This document shows positions 16,289-25,279 of a stretch of 64,000 bases of DNA, piece by piece. Source of the DNA: CAVZVZ01 sp963778895 (GTDB lineage Bacteria > Actinomycetota > Acidimicrobiia > Acidimicrobiales > Acidimicrobilacustridaceae); contig CAVZVZ010000005.1 of assembly GCA_963778895.1 (NCBI GenBank), positions 1,922,001-1,986,000 on the forward strand, given 5' to 3'. Position 1 is the first letter of the stretch. Every line of letters starts with the position of its first letter. The notes under the pieces were generated by a model. That model saw only the letters and a list, made by a program, of their open reading frames with translations. It did no database searches and was not told the DNA's origin. The position numbers and the translations under genes are program-made.

Positions 16289-17589
16289 ATGGCTCTTGCA
16301 TCCCTACTCGCTGGTTTCGTCGAGGGCGATCTACCGATAGCGATCGAGGCGTACGACGGCAGTCGTGTCGGCCCGCCCGACGCGCCGGCCACGATGATCG
16401 TCCGATCGCCTGACGCCATCTCCCGCGTGGTGACGCGGCCGGGTGAGCTCGGCATTGCCCGGGCGTACGTGGCGGGCGACCTCGACGTCGACGGTGACAT
16501 GTTCACCATGTTGGAGTTCCTGGCCGCCGCCAGCGACCTGCGGCTCGACGGCCGCTTGCTCGCCGGACTGCTGCGTACCACCGGTGTGCACGCCATTCGG
16601 CCGTTGCCGCCGCCACCGGAGGAGGCCCGCTTACGTGGTGGTTTGCACACTCGGTCCCGAGACCGCGACGCGATCAGCCACCACTACGACGTGTCCAACG
16701 ACTTCTACCGGCTGGTTCTGGGGGAGTCGATGACGTACTCGTGCGCGGTGTTCGAGGATCAGAATGATCCGCTGGCCGTGGCCCAGGAGAACAAGTACGA
16801 GCTGATCTCACGCAAGCTCGGCCTCGAGCGAGACATGCGGCTGCTCGACGTCGGGTGCGGGTGGGGCGGCATGCTCTTGCACGCCGCGAGCGCCCACGGC
16901 GTGCGCGCGGTCGGGGTCACCTTGTCGCAGCGCCAGGAGGACCTGGCCGATCAAGCGCCTGGCGGAAGCAGGCCTGACCGATCGCGTCGACATCCGCCTG
17001 CAGGACTACCGCGACGTGCACGACGGGCCGTTCGACGCGATCAGCTCCATCGGCATGTTCGAACACGTCGGTCGAGCGCGGATGCAGGAGTACTTCACGC
17101 GGCTCCACGAGTTGTTGCCGCCGGGCGGTCGGTTGCTGAACCACGCCATCAGCCGACCGGGCTACCCGCAGCCTCGACACGCCGGTCGGCCGCGCGAAGG
17201 CGGCCGCACGACGGGTTGCCAACGCGGCCGGCTCGCGATCGACCTCGAAGATCCACAGCGATTTCATGGAGCGCTACGTGTTCCCCGACGGCGAACTGCA
17301 CGAGGTCGGGGTGGTCGTGTCGATGCTGCAGGAAACCGGGTTCGAAGTGCGTCACGTCGAGACGCTCCGTGAGCACTACGCGCGGACCTTGCGGCACTGG
17401 GTCGCCAACCTGGAGACGAACTGGGACGAGGCGGTCGCCGAGGTGGGCATCGGGCGCGCACGGGTGTGGCGTCTGTACATGGCGGCGTCTGCCATCGGTT
17501 TCGAGCACAACGACTTGCAGATCCATCAGGTGCTGGCGGTCAAGACCGAAGGGGGCCACAGCGGTATGCCCCTTCGGCCGAACTTCTGA
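16289..17589 (+). CDS. cyclopropane-fatty-acyl-phospholipid synthase family methyltransferase (two apparent frameshifts)
   Basis: The N-terminal part carries the family's lead domain (LGIARAYVAGDLDVDGDMF) and RDRDAISHHYDVSNDFYRLV then LGESMTYSCAVF, followed by the SAM-binding VGCGWGGMLLHAA. The reading then changes frame near 16951 (into IKRLAEAGLTDRVDIRLQDY, ISSIGMFEHVG) and again near 17165-17200 (into SKIHSDFMERYVFPDGELHE). Joined, it gives about 432 residues, the normal size. It adds methylene or methyl groups from SAM to unsaturated acyl chains of membrane lipids. ATG 16289 follows a GGGAGGG ribosome site. The bases from 16206 to 16288 hold no gene. Confidence 0.82.
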
Positions 17590-17598
17590 GGTCGCGCC

Positions 17599-18514
17599 TC
17601 AGCTCACCACGACGTTCCTGCACGGCAGGCGATTGTTGCCGCCTTGCCCAACGCCGATGCCGTAGACGCACACGGCGTGCTCCCCATGCGTCGTGGTGAA
17701 GTTGCCGCTGAACCCGTGGTTCGGTCCGAACGGCAGCGCCGCGCCGACGTCGGGGCGGTTGCCGTCGGCGGTCAGCGCGCCGGCGAACACGCCGTCGATG
17801 TACACGTGAGCCGCGATCGGGTCGTTGGTATCGGGGTCGAGCACCCACCCGCCCACGCGGAGCGTTCCGGCACTCGGACTGGAGATGCTGTCGATGTAGC
17901 CGAGCGGCCAGCCGCGATTGATGCACCGCCGCGCCGCGTTGTCGACCACGTCGGTGAGGAACGGCTCACCAACGGGCATCACGTGGATCAGGTCGTAGAA
18001 CAATGGACCGACTGGTTGGCCGGCCGCGTAGTAGTCGGAGACCCAGGCATCCCAGTCGGCGACCTGGGGCCAAGTACGGATCCAGTCGTTCACCTGTTGC
18101 GACCGCGACGCTATGTCGGCGTCGGCGACATTCGTGTTGAGTGTCACGATCGTCACGCACGAGCTCGAGAACTTGCCCACCATTGCCTTCAGTTGGGCGA
18201 TGGTTTGCGCGGGCGGGAGCCGTCCGAACACGTCGTTGGTTCCCGCCGAGATGACGACCGAATCAGGGTTCGTTGCCGCGACCTCGTCGGCGTAGCTCTG
18301 CAGATCGGCGACTCGGGCGGCGTTCGTCCGCGTCCACGCGACCTGATGGTCGAGGCGCAGGTTCGGGATCATGACGTCCTCGGCCATACCGAGTACCGAA
18401 TCGCTGACGAACGCGACTCTCGGGTGTGCCCGGTGGACCCTCGTACGGGGGCACGCAGGCGCTCAGGACCGCGGCCGTCACGGCGACGAGAGCGATCACC
18501 CCAGCCTTGCGCAT
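17599..18514 (-). CDS. SGNH/GDSL-type lipoprotein hydrolase with C-terminal secreted module (one frameshift)
   Basis: The N-terminus MRKAGVIALVAVTAAVLSAC ends in a lipobox cysteine. One surplus base near 18432 separates it from the rest, which reads HPRVAFVSDSVLGMAEDVM (the nucleophile Ser block). Later motifs are SAGTNDVFG (block III Asn) and DLIHVMPVGE (block V Asp-His). This is a membrane-anchored esterase or acetyl hydrolase outside the cell. The last 85 or so residues, from GTLRVGGWVLDPDTNDPIA to VCVYGIGVGQGGNN, form a module also found in the GH43-like protein near 48.45 kb. Its ATG is 13 bases from the divergent synthetase start. Confidence 0.75.
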
Positions 18515-18520
18515 GCCGGC

Positions 18521-18526
18521 ATCGTA
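18521..18526 (-). promoter_or_regulatory. -10-like box TACGAT of the SGNH lipoprotein
   Basis: Six bases separate the box from the ATG at 18514. Confidence 0.4.
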
Positions 18527-18527
18527 G

Positions 18528-19466
18528 GTGCCGCGCGAGGATCGCTCGGTGCCGACCGGTCGCTTCGCCCCGAGCCCCACGGCGTCGTTACACCTGGGCA
18601 ACCTCCGCACCGCGATGGTGGCGTGGCTGTTCGCTCGTGCGGACGACAGCCGCTTCCTGCTGCGCATCGAAGACCTCGATCGAGGAGCGTGCCGGCCCGA
18701 GCACGAGGCATCGCAGCGGGCTGACCTGCACGCGATCGGACTCGACTGGGATGAGCCGGTGGTCCGCCAATCAGAACGATTCGCTCGCTATCGCGCCGTG
18801 ATCGACCGACTCGTGGAGCAGGGCGTGACCTACCGGTGCTACTGCACGCGTCGCGAAGTGCTCGAGGCCGCGTCCGCGCCCCACGAGCATCAACCCGAAG
18901 GTGCGTATCCCGGGACCTGTCGAGAGCTCAGCGCGGCGGAGGAGGCGGCTCACGTCGCCTCCGGCCGTCCCGCGGCGCTGCGCGTGCGCGCCGACGGTGT
19001 GACCGAGACCTTCGACGACGTTCTGCACGGCGGGTGCGAGGGCACGGTCGACGACTTCGTGATCCGCCGTAACGACGGCACGCCGGCGTACAACCTCGCG
19101 GTCGTCGTCGACGACGCCGAGGCCGGCGTGCAGCAAGTGGTGCGGGGCTACGACTTGCTGGCTGGAACCCCGCGGCAGGTGGCGCTGGCCCGTTGGCTCG
19201 GGTTCGCGATCCCGACCTACGCGCACGTGCCCCTGGTGCTCGGGCCCGACGGCGAGCGACTGGCCAAGCGGCACGGCGCCGTCACACTGGGCGATCGGCT
19301 TCAGAACGGTGACAGCGCTGCGGGTGTCCGCGCCTTGTTGGCGGCCAGTCTCGGGCTCGCGGCGCTCGGCGAACGGGTGAGCGCGGGTGACCTCGTCGCT
19401 CGATTCGATCCCGCCGCACTGCCTCGTGAGCCATGGGTTCTGCCGGTGCCGACCCGCGAGGCGTGA
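18528..19466 (+). CDS. gluQ: glutamyl-Q tRNA(Asp) synthetase-like (GluQRS)
   Basis: A 312-residue class I synthetase fragment related to glutamyl-tRNA synthetase but lacking the anticodon-binding half. RFAPSPTASLHLGNLRTAMV holds the HIGH-type motif and ERLAKRHGAVTLGDRL the KMSKS-type loop. RCYCTRREV plus YPGTCREL give the zinc-binding cysteines typical of GluQRS. These enzymes attach glutamate to queuosine in tRNA-Asp. No queuosine synthesis gene is in the window, so the modified base may be salvaged or the role different. The start is uncertain: GTG 18528 or GTG 18549. Confidence 0.82.
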   Translation: MPREDRSVPTGRFAPSPTASLHLGNLRTAMVAWLFARADDSRFLLRIEDLDRGACRPEHEASQRADLHAIGLDWDEPVVRQSERFARYRAVIDRLVEQGVTYRCYCTRREVLEAASAPHEHQPEGAYPGTCRELSAAEEAAHVASGRPAALRVRADGVTETFDDVLHGGCEGTVDDFVIRRNDGTPAYNLAVVVDDAEAGVQQVVRGYDLLAGTPRQVALARWLGFAIPTYAHVPLVLGPDGERLAKRHGAVTLGDRLQNGDSAAGVRALLAASLGLAALGERVSAGDLVARFDPAALPREPWVLPVPTREA

Positions 19467-19478
19467 CAGGCTGTCGCC

Positions 19479-19862
19479 ATGACTCCGGAAGAAACCGTGA
19501 ACGAGTTCGTGAAGCGCGTGGTTGCGAAGGATCTCGACGCCGCGTGCGAGTTGGTGACCGCCGACATCGAGTACGACAACGTGCCCATGGGCAAGAACTT
19601 CGGACCCGACGGCATCAAGGCTGTACTCGGAGCGATGGTCGACGGCGTGGGCACGGTCGAGTTCGTCGTGCACCGCCAGCTCGTCGTCGGCAACGTCGTG
19701 GCCAACGAGCGCACCGATCGCTTCGAGGTGAACGGAGAGTGGATCGACCTGCCGGTCGCCGGCTTCTTCGAGGTGAACGACGACGGGTTGATCACGTTGT
19801 GGCGCGACTACTTCGACGTGCCGACGATGATGGACCAGATGACGGCGGCGATCGAGGGCTGA
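19479..19862 (+). CDS. limonene-1,2-epoxide hydrolase-like (NTF2 fold) protein
   Basis: A 127-residue protein with the NTF2/SnoaL cone fold. The pattern TPEETVNEFVKRVVAKDLDAA, then DIEYDNVPMGKNFGPDGIKA, ERTDRFEVNGEWIDLPVAGFF and LWRDYFD matches the limonene-epoxide hydrolase branch, in which an Asp-Arg-Asp triad opens epoxides. Candidates here are the Asp and Arg in ERTDRF and the Asp in WRDYFD. It follows the GluQ gene by 12 bases and may be cotranscribed. The natural epoxide substrate is unknown. Confidence 0.78.
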   Translation: MTPEETVNEFVKRVVAKDLDAACELVTADIEYDNVPMGKNFGPDGIKAVLGAMVDGVGTVEFVVHRQLVVGNVVANERTDRFEVNGEWIDLPVAGFFEVNDDGLITLWRDYFDVPTMMDQMTAAIEG

Positions 19863-19902
19863 CTCGATCGGGCGATGGTGTCGGTCGCCCTCGCGGCGCC
19901 GC

Positions 19903-19908
19903 TAGCTT
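19903..19908 (+). promoter_or_regulatory. -10-like box TAGCTT of the HD-domain gene
   Basis: Seven bases separate the box from GTG 19916. Confidence 0.45.
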
Positions 19909-19915
19909 GCCGAAG

Positions 19916-20602
19916 GTGCTCACCGGTCGTTACGTCGAGGCGTTCGGGTACGCCGCAGAATTGCATGGTGGTGACATTCGCAAGGGCGGCAACGTTCCGT
20001 ACCTCGCTCACCTCATGACCGTGAGCGCGCTGGTGCTCGACCACGGTGGTGACGAGACCCAAGCGGTGGCGGGGCTGCTCCACGACGCGGCCGAGGACCA
20101 CGGCGGTCGGGCGCGCCTGGCCGACATCGACCGCCGGTTCGGCCGAGCGGTCGCCGACATCGTCGAGCTGTGCAGCGACAGCCTGGTGGCCGATCGCAAC
20201 CAGAAGCCGCCCTGGTGGCCGCGGAAGGTCGCTTACATCGAGCGCTTCAGCACGCTGCCCCACGACTCACCGGCGTTGATCGTGGCCGCGGCCGACAAGC
20301 TCCACAACGCCCGCAGCCTCCTCGACGACTATCGAGAGGTGGGCGAGGAGCTCTGGCTGCGCTTCAACCGCACCTCGGGTCGACCCGGCCAACGCTGGTA
20401 CTACGGCCGACTGGCCGAGGTACTGGCCGAACGCCTGGCCGGAGCACCTCGGGCGGCGGTGCTCGCCGACGAGTTGGCGCGCACGGTCGCGGCATTGCGC
20501 GACGAGATCGTGGCGTCGGGCGCGGCCGATCTCGACACCCTCGAACGCGAGCTCGAACTGGCCCGCGCCCGCGAGCTGGCGGCGGCGTCTACGGGCGGGT
20601 GA
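19916..20602 (+). CDS. HD-domain phosphohydrolase
   Basis: A 228-residue protein with an HD metal-binding hydrolase domain: the first His in VPYLAHLMTVSALVLDHGGD, the HD pair in AGLLHDAAEDHGG, and the distal Asp in AAADKLHNARSLLDDY. The layout resembles the ppGpp hydrolase half of RelA/SpoT, but no synthetase or TGS domain is present. Action on (p)ppGpp or another nucleotide is possible; the family has many specificities. The C-terminal third is a charged helix ending AAASTGG. It ends convergently, overlapping the SnoaL-type gene by 14 bases. Confidence 0.8.
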   Translation: MLTGRYVEAFGYAAELHGGDIRKGGNVPYLAHLMTVSALVLDHGGDETQAVAGLLHDAAEDHGGRARLADIDRRFGRAVADIVELCSDSLVADRNQKPPWWPRKVAYIERFSTLPHDSPALIVAAADKLHNARSLLDDYREVGEELWLRFNRTSGRPGQRWYYGRLAEVLAERLAGAPRAAVLADELARTVAALRDEIVASGAADLDTLERELELARARELAAASTGG

Positions 20603-21065
20603 AGTCGCGGTTCGGTTTGTCGGGTGGCGCGTTGAACCCCGCCTGTGGGCGCCATCCGCTGGTGGCGAGGTCCTCGAGGACGTGGGCCATGTTCAACAGG
20701 TCCTCTTCGTAACGGAACTTCCCGTTGCCGGCGTAGATCAGCGTCGAGGAGCCTGACTGCTGGTAGCGAGTGCCGTCCGGACGGGTGCCGGGAAGTTGCT
20801 GGATCCACTTGATGACGACGTTGTCGCCGTCGATCGCCACGAACTCGATCGGGAAGTTCCAGTCCTCGAGCCCCTTCATGCTGTCGACGAGGAACGAGCG
20901 CAGCTCGGAGATGCCTTCGACTCGACCCCACGCGGGATCGATGAACACCACGTCGTCGGTGAACACGTCGGCCAGATCGATCCAACTGGCCTCACCGAGC
21001 TCGATGCGTTCGCGCAAGGCGCAGTAGTGCTCGACGGCGGACACGACTTCGTCGCGGGTGTGCAT
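20589..21065 (-). CDS. SnoaL-like NTF2-fold protein
   Basis: A 158-residue NTF2-fold protein. It starts MHTRDEVVSAVEHYCALRER with a helix, then ASWIDLADVFTDDVVFIDPA (the usual acidic pocket strand), WGRVEGISELRSFL and later strands VVIKWIQQLPGTRPDG and SSTLIYAGNGKFRYEEDLL. Proteins of this type act as small isomerases, hydrolases or binding subunits. Its ATG overlaps the true stop of the aldo/keto reductase as TGATG (21063-21067), so the two genes are translationally coupled and probably share a pathway. The substrate is unknown. Confidence 0.75.
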   Translation of the reverse strand: MHTRDEVVSAVEHYCALRERIELGEASWIDLADVFTDDVVFIDPAWGRVEGISELRSFLVDSMKGLEDWNFPIEFVAIDGDNVVIKWIQQLPGTRPDGTRYQQSGSSTLIYAGNGKFRYEEDLLNMAHVLEDLATSGWRPQAGFNAPPDKPNRDFTRP

Positions 21066-22067
21066 CAGGGCCTTTCCTTGGGTTGGAACTGATTAGTGAG
21101 GCCCGGATCGTCGACGATCACTCCCGCGAGAGCATCGTCGATTGCGGTCATCACGTCGGCCTCCAGCTGTCACGCCGGATGCCTTTACGTTGTCATTGAT
21201 CTGCTCGGGACGAGTTGCGCCCACGATGGCCGACGCCACGTTGTCGTTCTGGAGCACCCAGGCCACCGCGAGCTGGGCCATGGACAGCCCGAGGTCGTTG
21301 GCGATGGGCACCAGGTTCTGCACGGCGGTCAGGGTCTTGTCATTGAGGAAGCGCTGCACGAAGAGCCCACCTTCGTCGTCGGTGGCTCGGGACTCGGCCG
21401 GCGGTGCTTCTCCCGGCTTGTACTTGCCGGTCAGCACACCTTGGGCGATCGGCGACCAGACGATCTGTGAGATACCGAGCTCTCGGCAGGTGGGAACGAC
21501 TTCGCCCTCGATGACACGCCAGAGCATGGAGTACTGCGGTTGGCTGGAGATGAGCTGGAAGCCGAGGTCGACGGCCATGGCATGTCCGGCACGTAGTTGG
21601 TCGGCTGTCCATTCGGAGACGCCGATGTACATCGCCTTGCCACGACGCACGATGTCGGCGAAGGCCTGCATGGTCTCTTCGAGCGGCGTCTCGTGGTCGT
21701 AGCGGTGAGCTTGGTAGAGGTCGACGTAGTCGGTACCGAGCCGCCGCAGGCTGCCGTCGATCGACTCGAGGATGTGCTTGCGTGACAACCCGCGATCGTT
21801 GGGACGTGAGCCAGTCGGCCAGAAGACCTTGGTGAAGATCTCGAGCCTTTCGCGGCGGACGCCCTTGAGCGCCTCGCCCAGCACGACCTCGGCTCGGGTT
21901 CTCGCGTATGCATCAGCCGTGTCGAAGGTTGTGATGCCGTTGTCGAGCGCCGCCTTCACGCACGCTTGGGCGGCATCGTTCTCGATCTGGTTGCCGTGGG
22001 TGATCCAGTTCCCGTAGGAGATCTCGCTCACCTTGAAGCCGCTGCGGCCCAGGTATCTGTGGTTCAT
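21065..22067 (-). CDS. aldo/keto reductase, Kv-beta-like (one frameshift near the C-terminus)
   Basis: An NADPH-dependent TIM-barrel reductase. Catalytic residues are visible: Asp and Tyr in FDTADAYARTRAEVVLGEAL, Lys in IFTKVFWPTG and His in DLYQAHRYDHETPLEETM. RGLSRKHILESIDGSLRRLG is characteristic of the branch near potassium-channel beta subunits. The uninterrupted frame runs to 21093, but its last 25 residues are nonsense-like. Removing one A at about 21168 gives GVTLEADVMTAIDDALAG and a stop at 21065 that overlaps the next gene, as expected for an operon. A TAACGT box lies six bases before the ATG. Confidence 0.85.
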
Positions 22068-22073
22068 GCTGCG

Positions 22074-22079
22074 ACGTTA
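22074..22079 (-). promoter_or_regulatory. -10-like box TAACGT of the aldo/keto reductase operon
   Basis: Six bases separate the box from the ATG at 22067. Confidence 0.45.
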
Positions 22080-22150
22080 GACCCGTCCTGCAGTACCGTG
22101 ACCAGCCGAGCCTTGCCGGGAATTGCTTGTGCCCGGCCTGCAGTCGGCCG

Positions 22151-23573
22151 ATGAGAAGAAGAGCCGATTTCCCCCGTGCCATCTCGTTCGCTGTGACCCT
22201 CACCCTCGTGCACCGGAGCCCTTCTCGGGCTCGTTGGGCGCTGTTTCTCGTCCTCCTGCTGGTGACGGGCCTCGTCGCGCCGGCGACCAGCCATGCGCAG
22301 GAGCCGGTCCCCACGGCCCCGGACCCCGCCGCGGGTGATCCCACGGCGGGCTCGACCGAGTCGACCGAGCCCGCACCCGACCAGCCGCCGCCGCCACCGG
22401 CGCCGCTCGACCCGTCTCCGCACGTGCGGGTTCTCGTGGCGCACTTCGGTATCTTCGCCGCCCGCGACAATCTGGGTCTCGCGCAATTGGGACTGGGCGA
22501 TGCGCAGGCCAAAGCGGCCGACGCCGTGGGCGTGGTCGCGCAGAGCCAACAGCAGCTCGCCGACGAAGAGGCTGCCCTCGACGCCGCCAAGCGCGATCTG
22601 CAGATCTTCTCGGTAGGTCTGTTCATTCATGCCGACGGAGGCATGACCACCAACACGGAACTCGACCAGTTGGGGGTGTTCGAGCAGCGCAAGACCAGAC
22701 AACTGACCGACAGCATCCTCGACCACAAGGTCGACGTGGTACGGCAGACCGAGAATGCCATCGACGACGCGCGAGCGGCCGTCGAACAGACACAGCAGCT
22801 TGCGGCGGCGGCCAATGATGTCGTCGCACAGAACGAGTCGATCGTGAACGACGCGAACCAAGCGGTACGCGATGCCGAGCAAGAACTACGCAATGCGGAG
22901 CGGGCCGATGTCCTCGTGCCGTTCGTGCGTGACCCCGACGACGAAGGCGAGCTGAACGACCCCCAGAAGGAACGGGACCACGACGCCCAGCTGGCCGGTG
23001 ACACGGGCTCGCAACACCAGTGGGAGCTGACCATCGAAGGTGCCAGCCTCTTCACCCCGGAGGAGTTGGCGGCATGGTTCGAGCAGCAGCAGGTGACGCC
23101 GACACTGGCTAAGCGCGCCGGCGGCCGATCTCGCCCGGTTCTTCGTGGAGGAGGGCGCGGTCGAAGGAATCCGGGGCGACGTGGCCTTCGCCCAGGCGAT
23201 CCTCGAGACCGGTTCGTTCACCAACGACGACACCGTCAACTACAACAACTACGCCGGCATCGGGCATTGCGATTCGTGTCCGAGCGGATGGAACTTTCCG
23301 ACGCCGCAAGAGGGTGTGCGGGCGCAGATTCAACTGCTGAAGAGCTACGTCTACGACAAGCCCGAGTACCAGAACGACTTGGTCGACCAACGACTTCATG
23401 GTCCCGCGGGTTGTTGTCAGACGTGGAACGAGCTTTCGGGTGTGTGGGCGAGCGGCGGTGGTTATGGCGCGCTCATCATGGGCATCTACCAGAACATGCT
23501 CGAGTGGCTCTACCAACAACGGACCGGCACACCACCACCGCCGCGTCCGGGCCCGGCGCCGAACCAGCCTTAG
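22151..23573 (+). CDS. secreted coiled-coil peptidoglycan hydrolase, GH73-type (one frameshift)
   Basis: An exported protein with a hydrophobic leader (WALFLVLLLVTGLVAPATSH, cleavage likely after AHA), a Pro-rich linker, then a long helical region of roughly 200 residues rich in Ala, Gln, Glu and Asp (KAADAVGVVAQSQQQLADEE and onwards), predicted coiled coil. After about 23115 the frame changes by one base into AADLARFFVEEG and FAQAILETGSF then NYNNYAGIGHCDSC. This is a glucosaminidase (GH73) domain with catalytic Glu. It would cleave peptidoglycan glycan strands outside the cell. The start is uncertain: ATG 22151 or GTG 22208, which gives a better signal peptide. Confidence 0.75.
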
Positions 23574-23590
23574 CGTCGGGCGCGCCGTAC

Positions 23591-23596
23591 TACCGT
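23591..23596 (+). promoter_or_regulatory. -10-like box TACCGT of the two-helix membrane protein
   Basis: Seven bases separate the box from the ATG at 23604. Confidence 0.45.
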
Positions 23597-23603
23597 CGCG
23601 GGC

Positions 23604-24236
23604 ATGGAAGGCATGCAGGGCTGGCCTTCGGCGGGGCAGATCGGCGCCGGATCCATGGGGGGTCATCAGGTTCCGCCGCCCGACGTCGCGCGGATCGCGG
23701 CGCGCGACGGGTCGGTTCCTCTGGGTATCGGTGTGGTGCTTCTGCTGATCGGCGGCGTTCTCGGCCTGCTGACGTTTCGCAACCCGTCCTTCGATCCCGC
23801 CGGCATGTCGCGTGTCGCGATGGACGAGGGCACGGCGACGATCGATGTCTCCGAGCCCGGCTATTACGTCGTCTACGTCGAGACCCCGGATTGCAGCTCG
23901 GCCTTTGTGCAGTTCACCCAGCCGGGTCAGCCGGTTGCGCAGTCGACCCCGGCGTCGGGCGCGCGCTACCCGCAGTACCACGACGACCAACTGTGCGGCA
24001 TCCCGCTCGGCCTGTACGCGCTGACTGCTCCGGGCCCGTGGACCGCGGCCAGCCAGAAGCCCCTCGCCGGCAACTTGGCGTTCTACCTCGACGACGATTC
24101 ACCCACGCGCATCGAGGCGGGAACGCTGTGGTTCGGCGTGGCCTTCCTGCTCGCCGGTGGCGCGATGACCGCCTGGGGCCTGATCCAGCGGCGTCGTTGG
24201 AAACGCGTCAACGCAGCGGAGCAGCAGCCTCGTTGA
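23604..24236 (+). CDS. membrane protein of unknown function
   Basis: A 210-residue protein with two membrane helices: VPLGIGVVLLLIGGVLGLLT (about 38-58) and a second near the C-terminus (WFGVAFLLAGGAMTAWGLI, about 175-193). Between them is an extracytoplasmic beta-rich domain of about 110 residues with two cysteines (PDCSSAF and QLCGIPL) that may pair. The N-terminus is Gly/Pro-rich and the C-terminal tail is basic, both presumably inside. I do not recognise the family. Its 3' end overlaps the convergent LLM oxidoreductase by 29 bases. Confidence 0.6.
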   Translation: MEGMQGWPSAGQIGAGSMGGHQVPPPDVARIAARDGSVPLGIGVVLLLIGGVLGLLTFRNPSFDPAGMSRVAMDEGTATIDVSEPGYYVVYVETPDCSSAFVQFTQPGQPVAQSTPASGARYPQYHDDQLCGIPLGLYALTAPGPWTAASQKPLAGNLAFYLDDDSPTRIEAGTLWFGVAFLLAGGAMTAWGLIQRRRWKRVNAAEQQPR

Positions 24237-25113
24237 TGAAGCGGTCCATGATCTCCCAGCGCTGCTCGCCGGCGGGCGGGAGCGTGAAGTCCGGGACGAT
24301 GAACTCGTCCACGCCCGACTCGACGTACTGCCCCAAGATCTCGGTGACCTCGGCAGGAGCACCGATCACCATCGGACGTGGTACGTCGGCAGAGCGAATG
24401 CGATCGAGGAACTCTTGGTTGTCGCTCATGAAGAGGAGGGCCTGTGTCGACCGCTGGATTGCCCTCGGCTCCCGCCCGACGTCCTCACAGTGACGATCGA
24501 GCACGCTGCACTTGTGCGCGAGTAGCTCGGGTGTGCCCCACACATTCCATTCGTCGGCAAAGCGTGCCGCGATCCTCAGCGTGCGTTTCTCACCACCACC
24601 GCCGATCAACAATGGGAGCGGATCCTGCACAGGCTTCGGCTCGCAGGGCGCATTGTCGAGTTGGTAGTAGGTGCCGACGAAGGTCGTCCGATCCTGAGTC
24701 AGCAAACCTTTCACGACCTGGCACGCCTCTTCGAGCATGTCGAGCCGGGGGCCCGGCCTGGGGAGTTCGATGCCGTACGCCTCGTGCTCGTTCTCCTGCC
24801 AGCCCGCGCCGAGCCCGAGCACGACCCGACCACCGCTGATCTGGTCGACGGTCGCGGCTTGGTTGGCGAGCACGGCGGGATGCCGGTAGGTGTTGCCGCA
24901 GACCAAGGTGCCGAGCCGCACCCGAGGAACGGCGGCCGCAAGGCCCGCCAGTAGGCCCCAACACTCGTGGGTCGGGCCGCTGTCGTCGCCGATCGACGGC
25001 AGGAAATGGTCGGCGACGTAGATGCCATCCCACCCTGTCCGCTCGGCGTGTAGGGCAGTGGCAAGCGTGTCCGCCCACGACTGGGCGGCGTTCGGCCAGA
25101 AGCTGAAGCGCAT
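24208..25113 (-). CDS. LLM-class F420-dependent oxidoreductase
   Basis: A 301-residue luciferase-like monooxygenase-fold protein. Family landmarks are RTGWDGIYVADHFLP, RVRLGTLVCGNTYRHPAVLA, ATVDQISGGRVVLGLGAGWQ, ENEHEAYGI and PLLIGGGGEKRTLRIAARFA. The GRVVLGLGAGWQ and GGGGE motifs are typical of actinobacterial members that use coenzyme F420 rather than FMN. It probably performs a hydride transfer to or from an alcohol, ketone or similar compound; substrates differ widely in the family. The length is normal and there is no frame problem. Confidence 0.88.
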   Translation of the reverse strand: MRFSFWPNAAQSWADTLATALHAERTGWDGIYVADHFLPSIGDDSGPTHECWGLLAGLAAAVPRVRLGTLVCGNTYRHPAVLANQAATVDQISGGRVVLGLGAGWQENEHEAYGIELPRPGPRLDMLEEACQVVKGLLTQDRTTFVGTYYQLDNAPCEPKPVQDPLPLLIGGGGEKRTLRIAARFADEWNVWGTPELLAHKCSVLDRHCEDVGREPRAIQRSTQALLFMSDNQEFLDRIRSADVPRPMVIGAPAEVTEILGQYVESGVDEFIVPDFTLPPAGEQRWEIMDRFINEAAAPLR

Positions 25114-25137
25114 CGGCTCATCCTGTCACCCGAGTGA

Positions 25138-25275
25138 TCCGAGGGGCTCGCCGATGCGATCGAGCAGGGTGGCATGACGATCTTGCGATTCGACGGGTCT
25201 CACGTCGTCGAGCGCTGGTCGGTGGCCGACATGTTGAGCGTCCTCGTGCAGCTGGGTGCCGTCGTGATGGACTGA
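25138..25275 (+). pseudogene. remnant of a SnoaL-like (NTF2-fold) gene
   Basis: In one frame between stop codons at 25135 and 25273 the 45 codons read LADAIEQGGMTILRFDGSHV then VERWSVADMLSVLVQLGAVV. This is the C-terminal third of SnoaL-type proteins, where RFDG-hVVERWS-DhL is a common ending. No start or N-terminal part is present upstream, as the LLM gene start occupies that space. It is best read as a decayed gene end or the debris of a deletion. The match is by eye to the family pattern. Confidence 0.5.
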
Positions 25276-25279
25276 ATGG

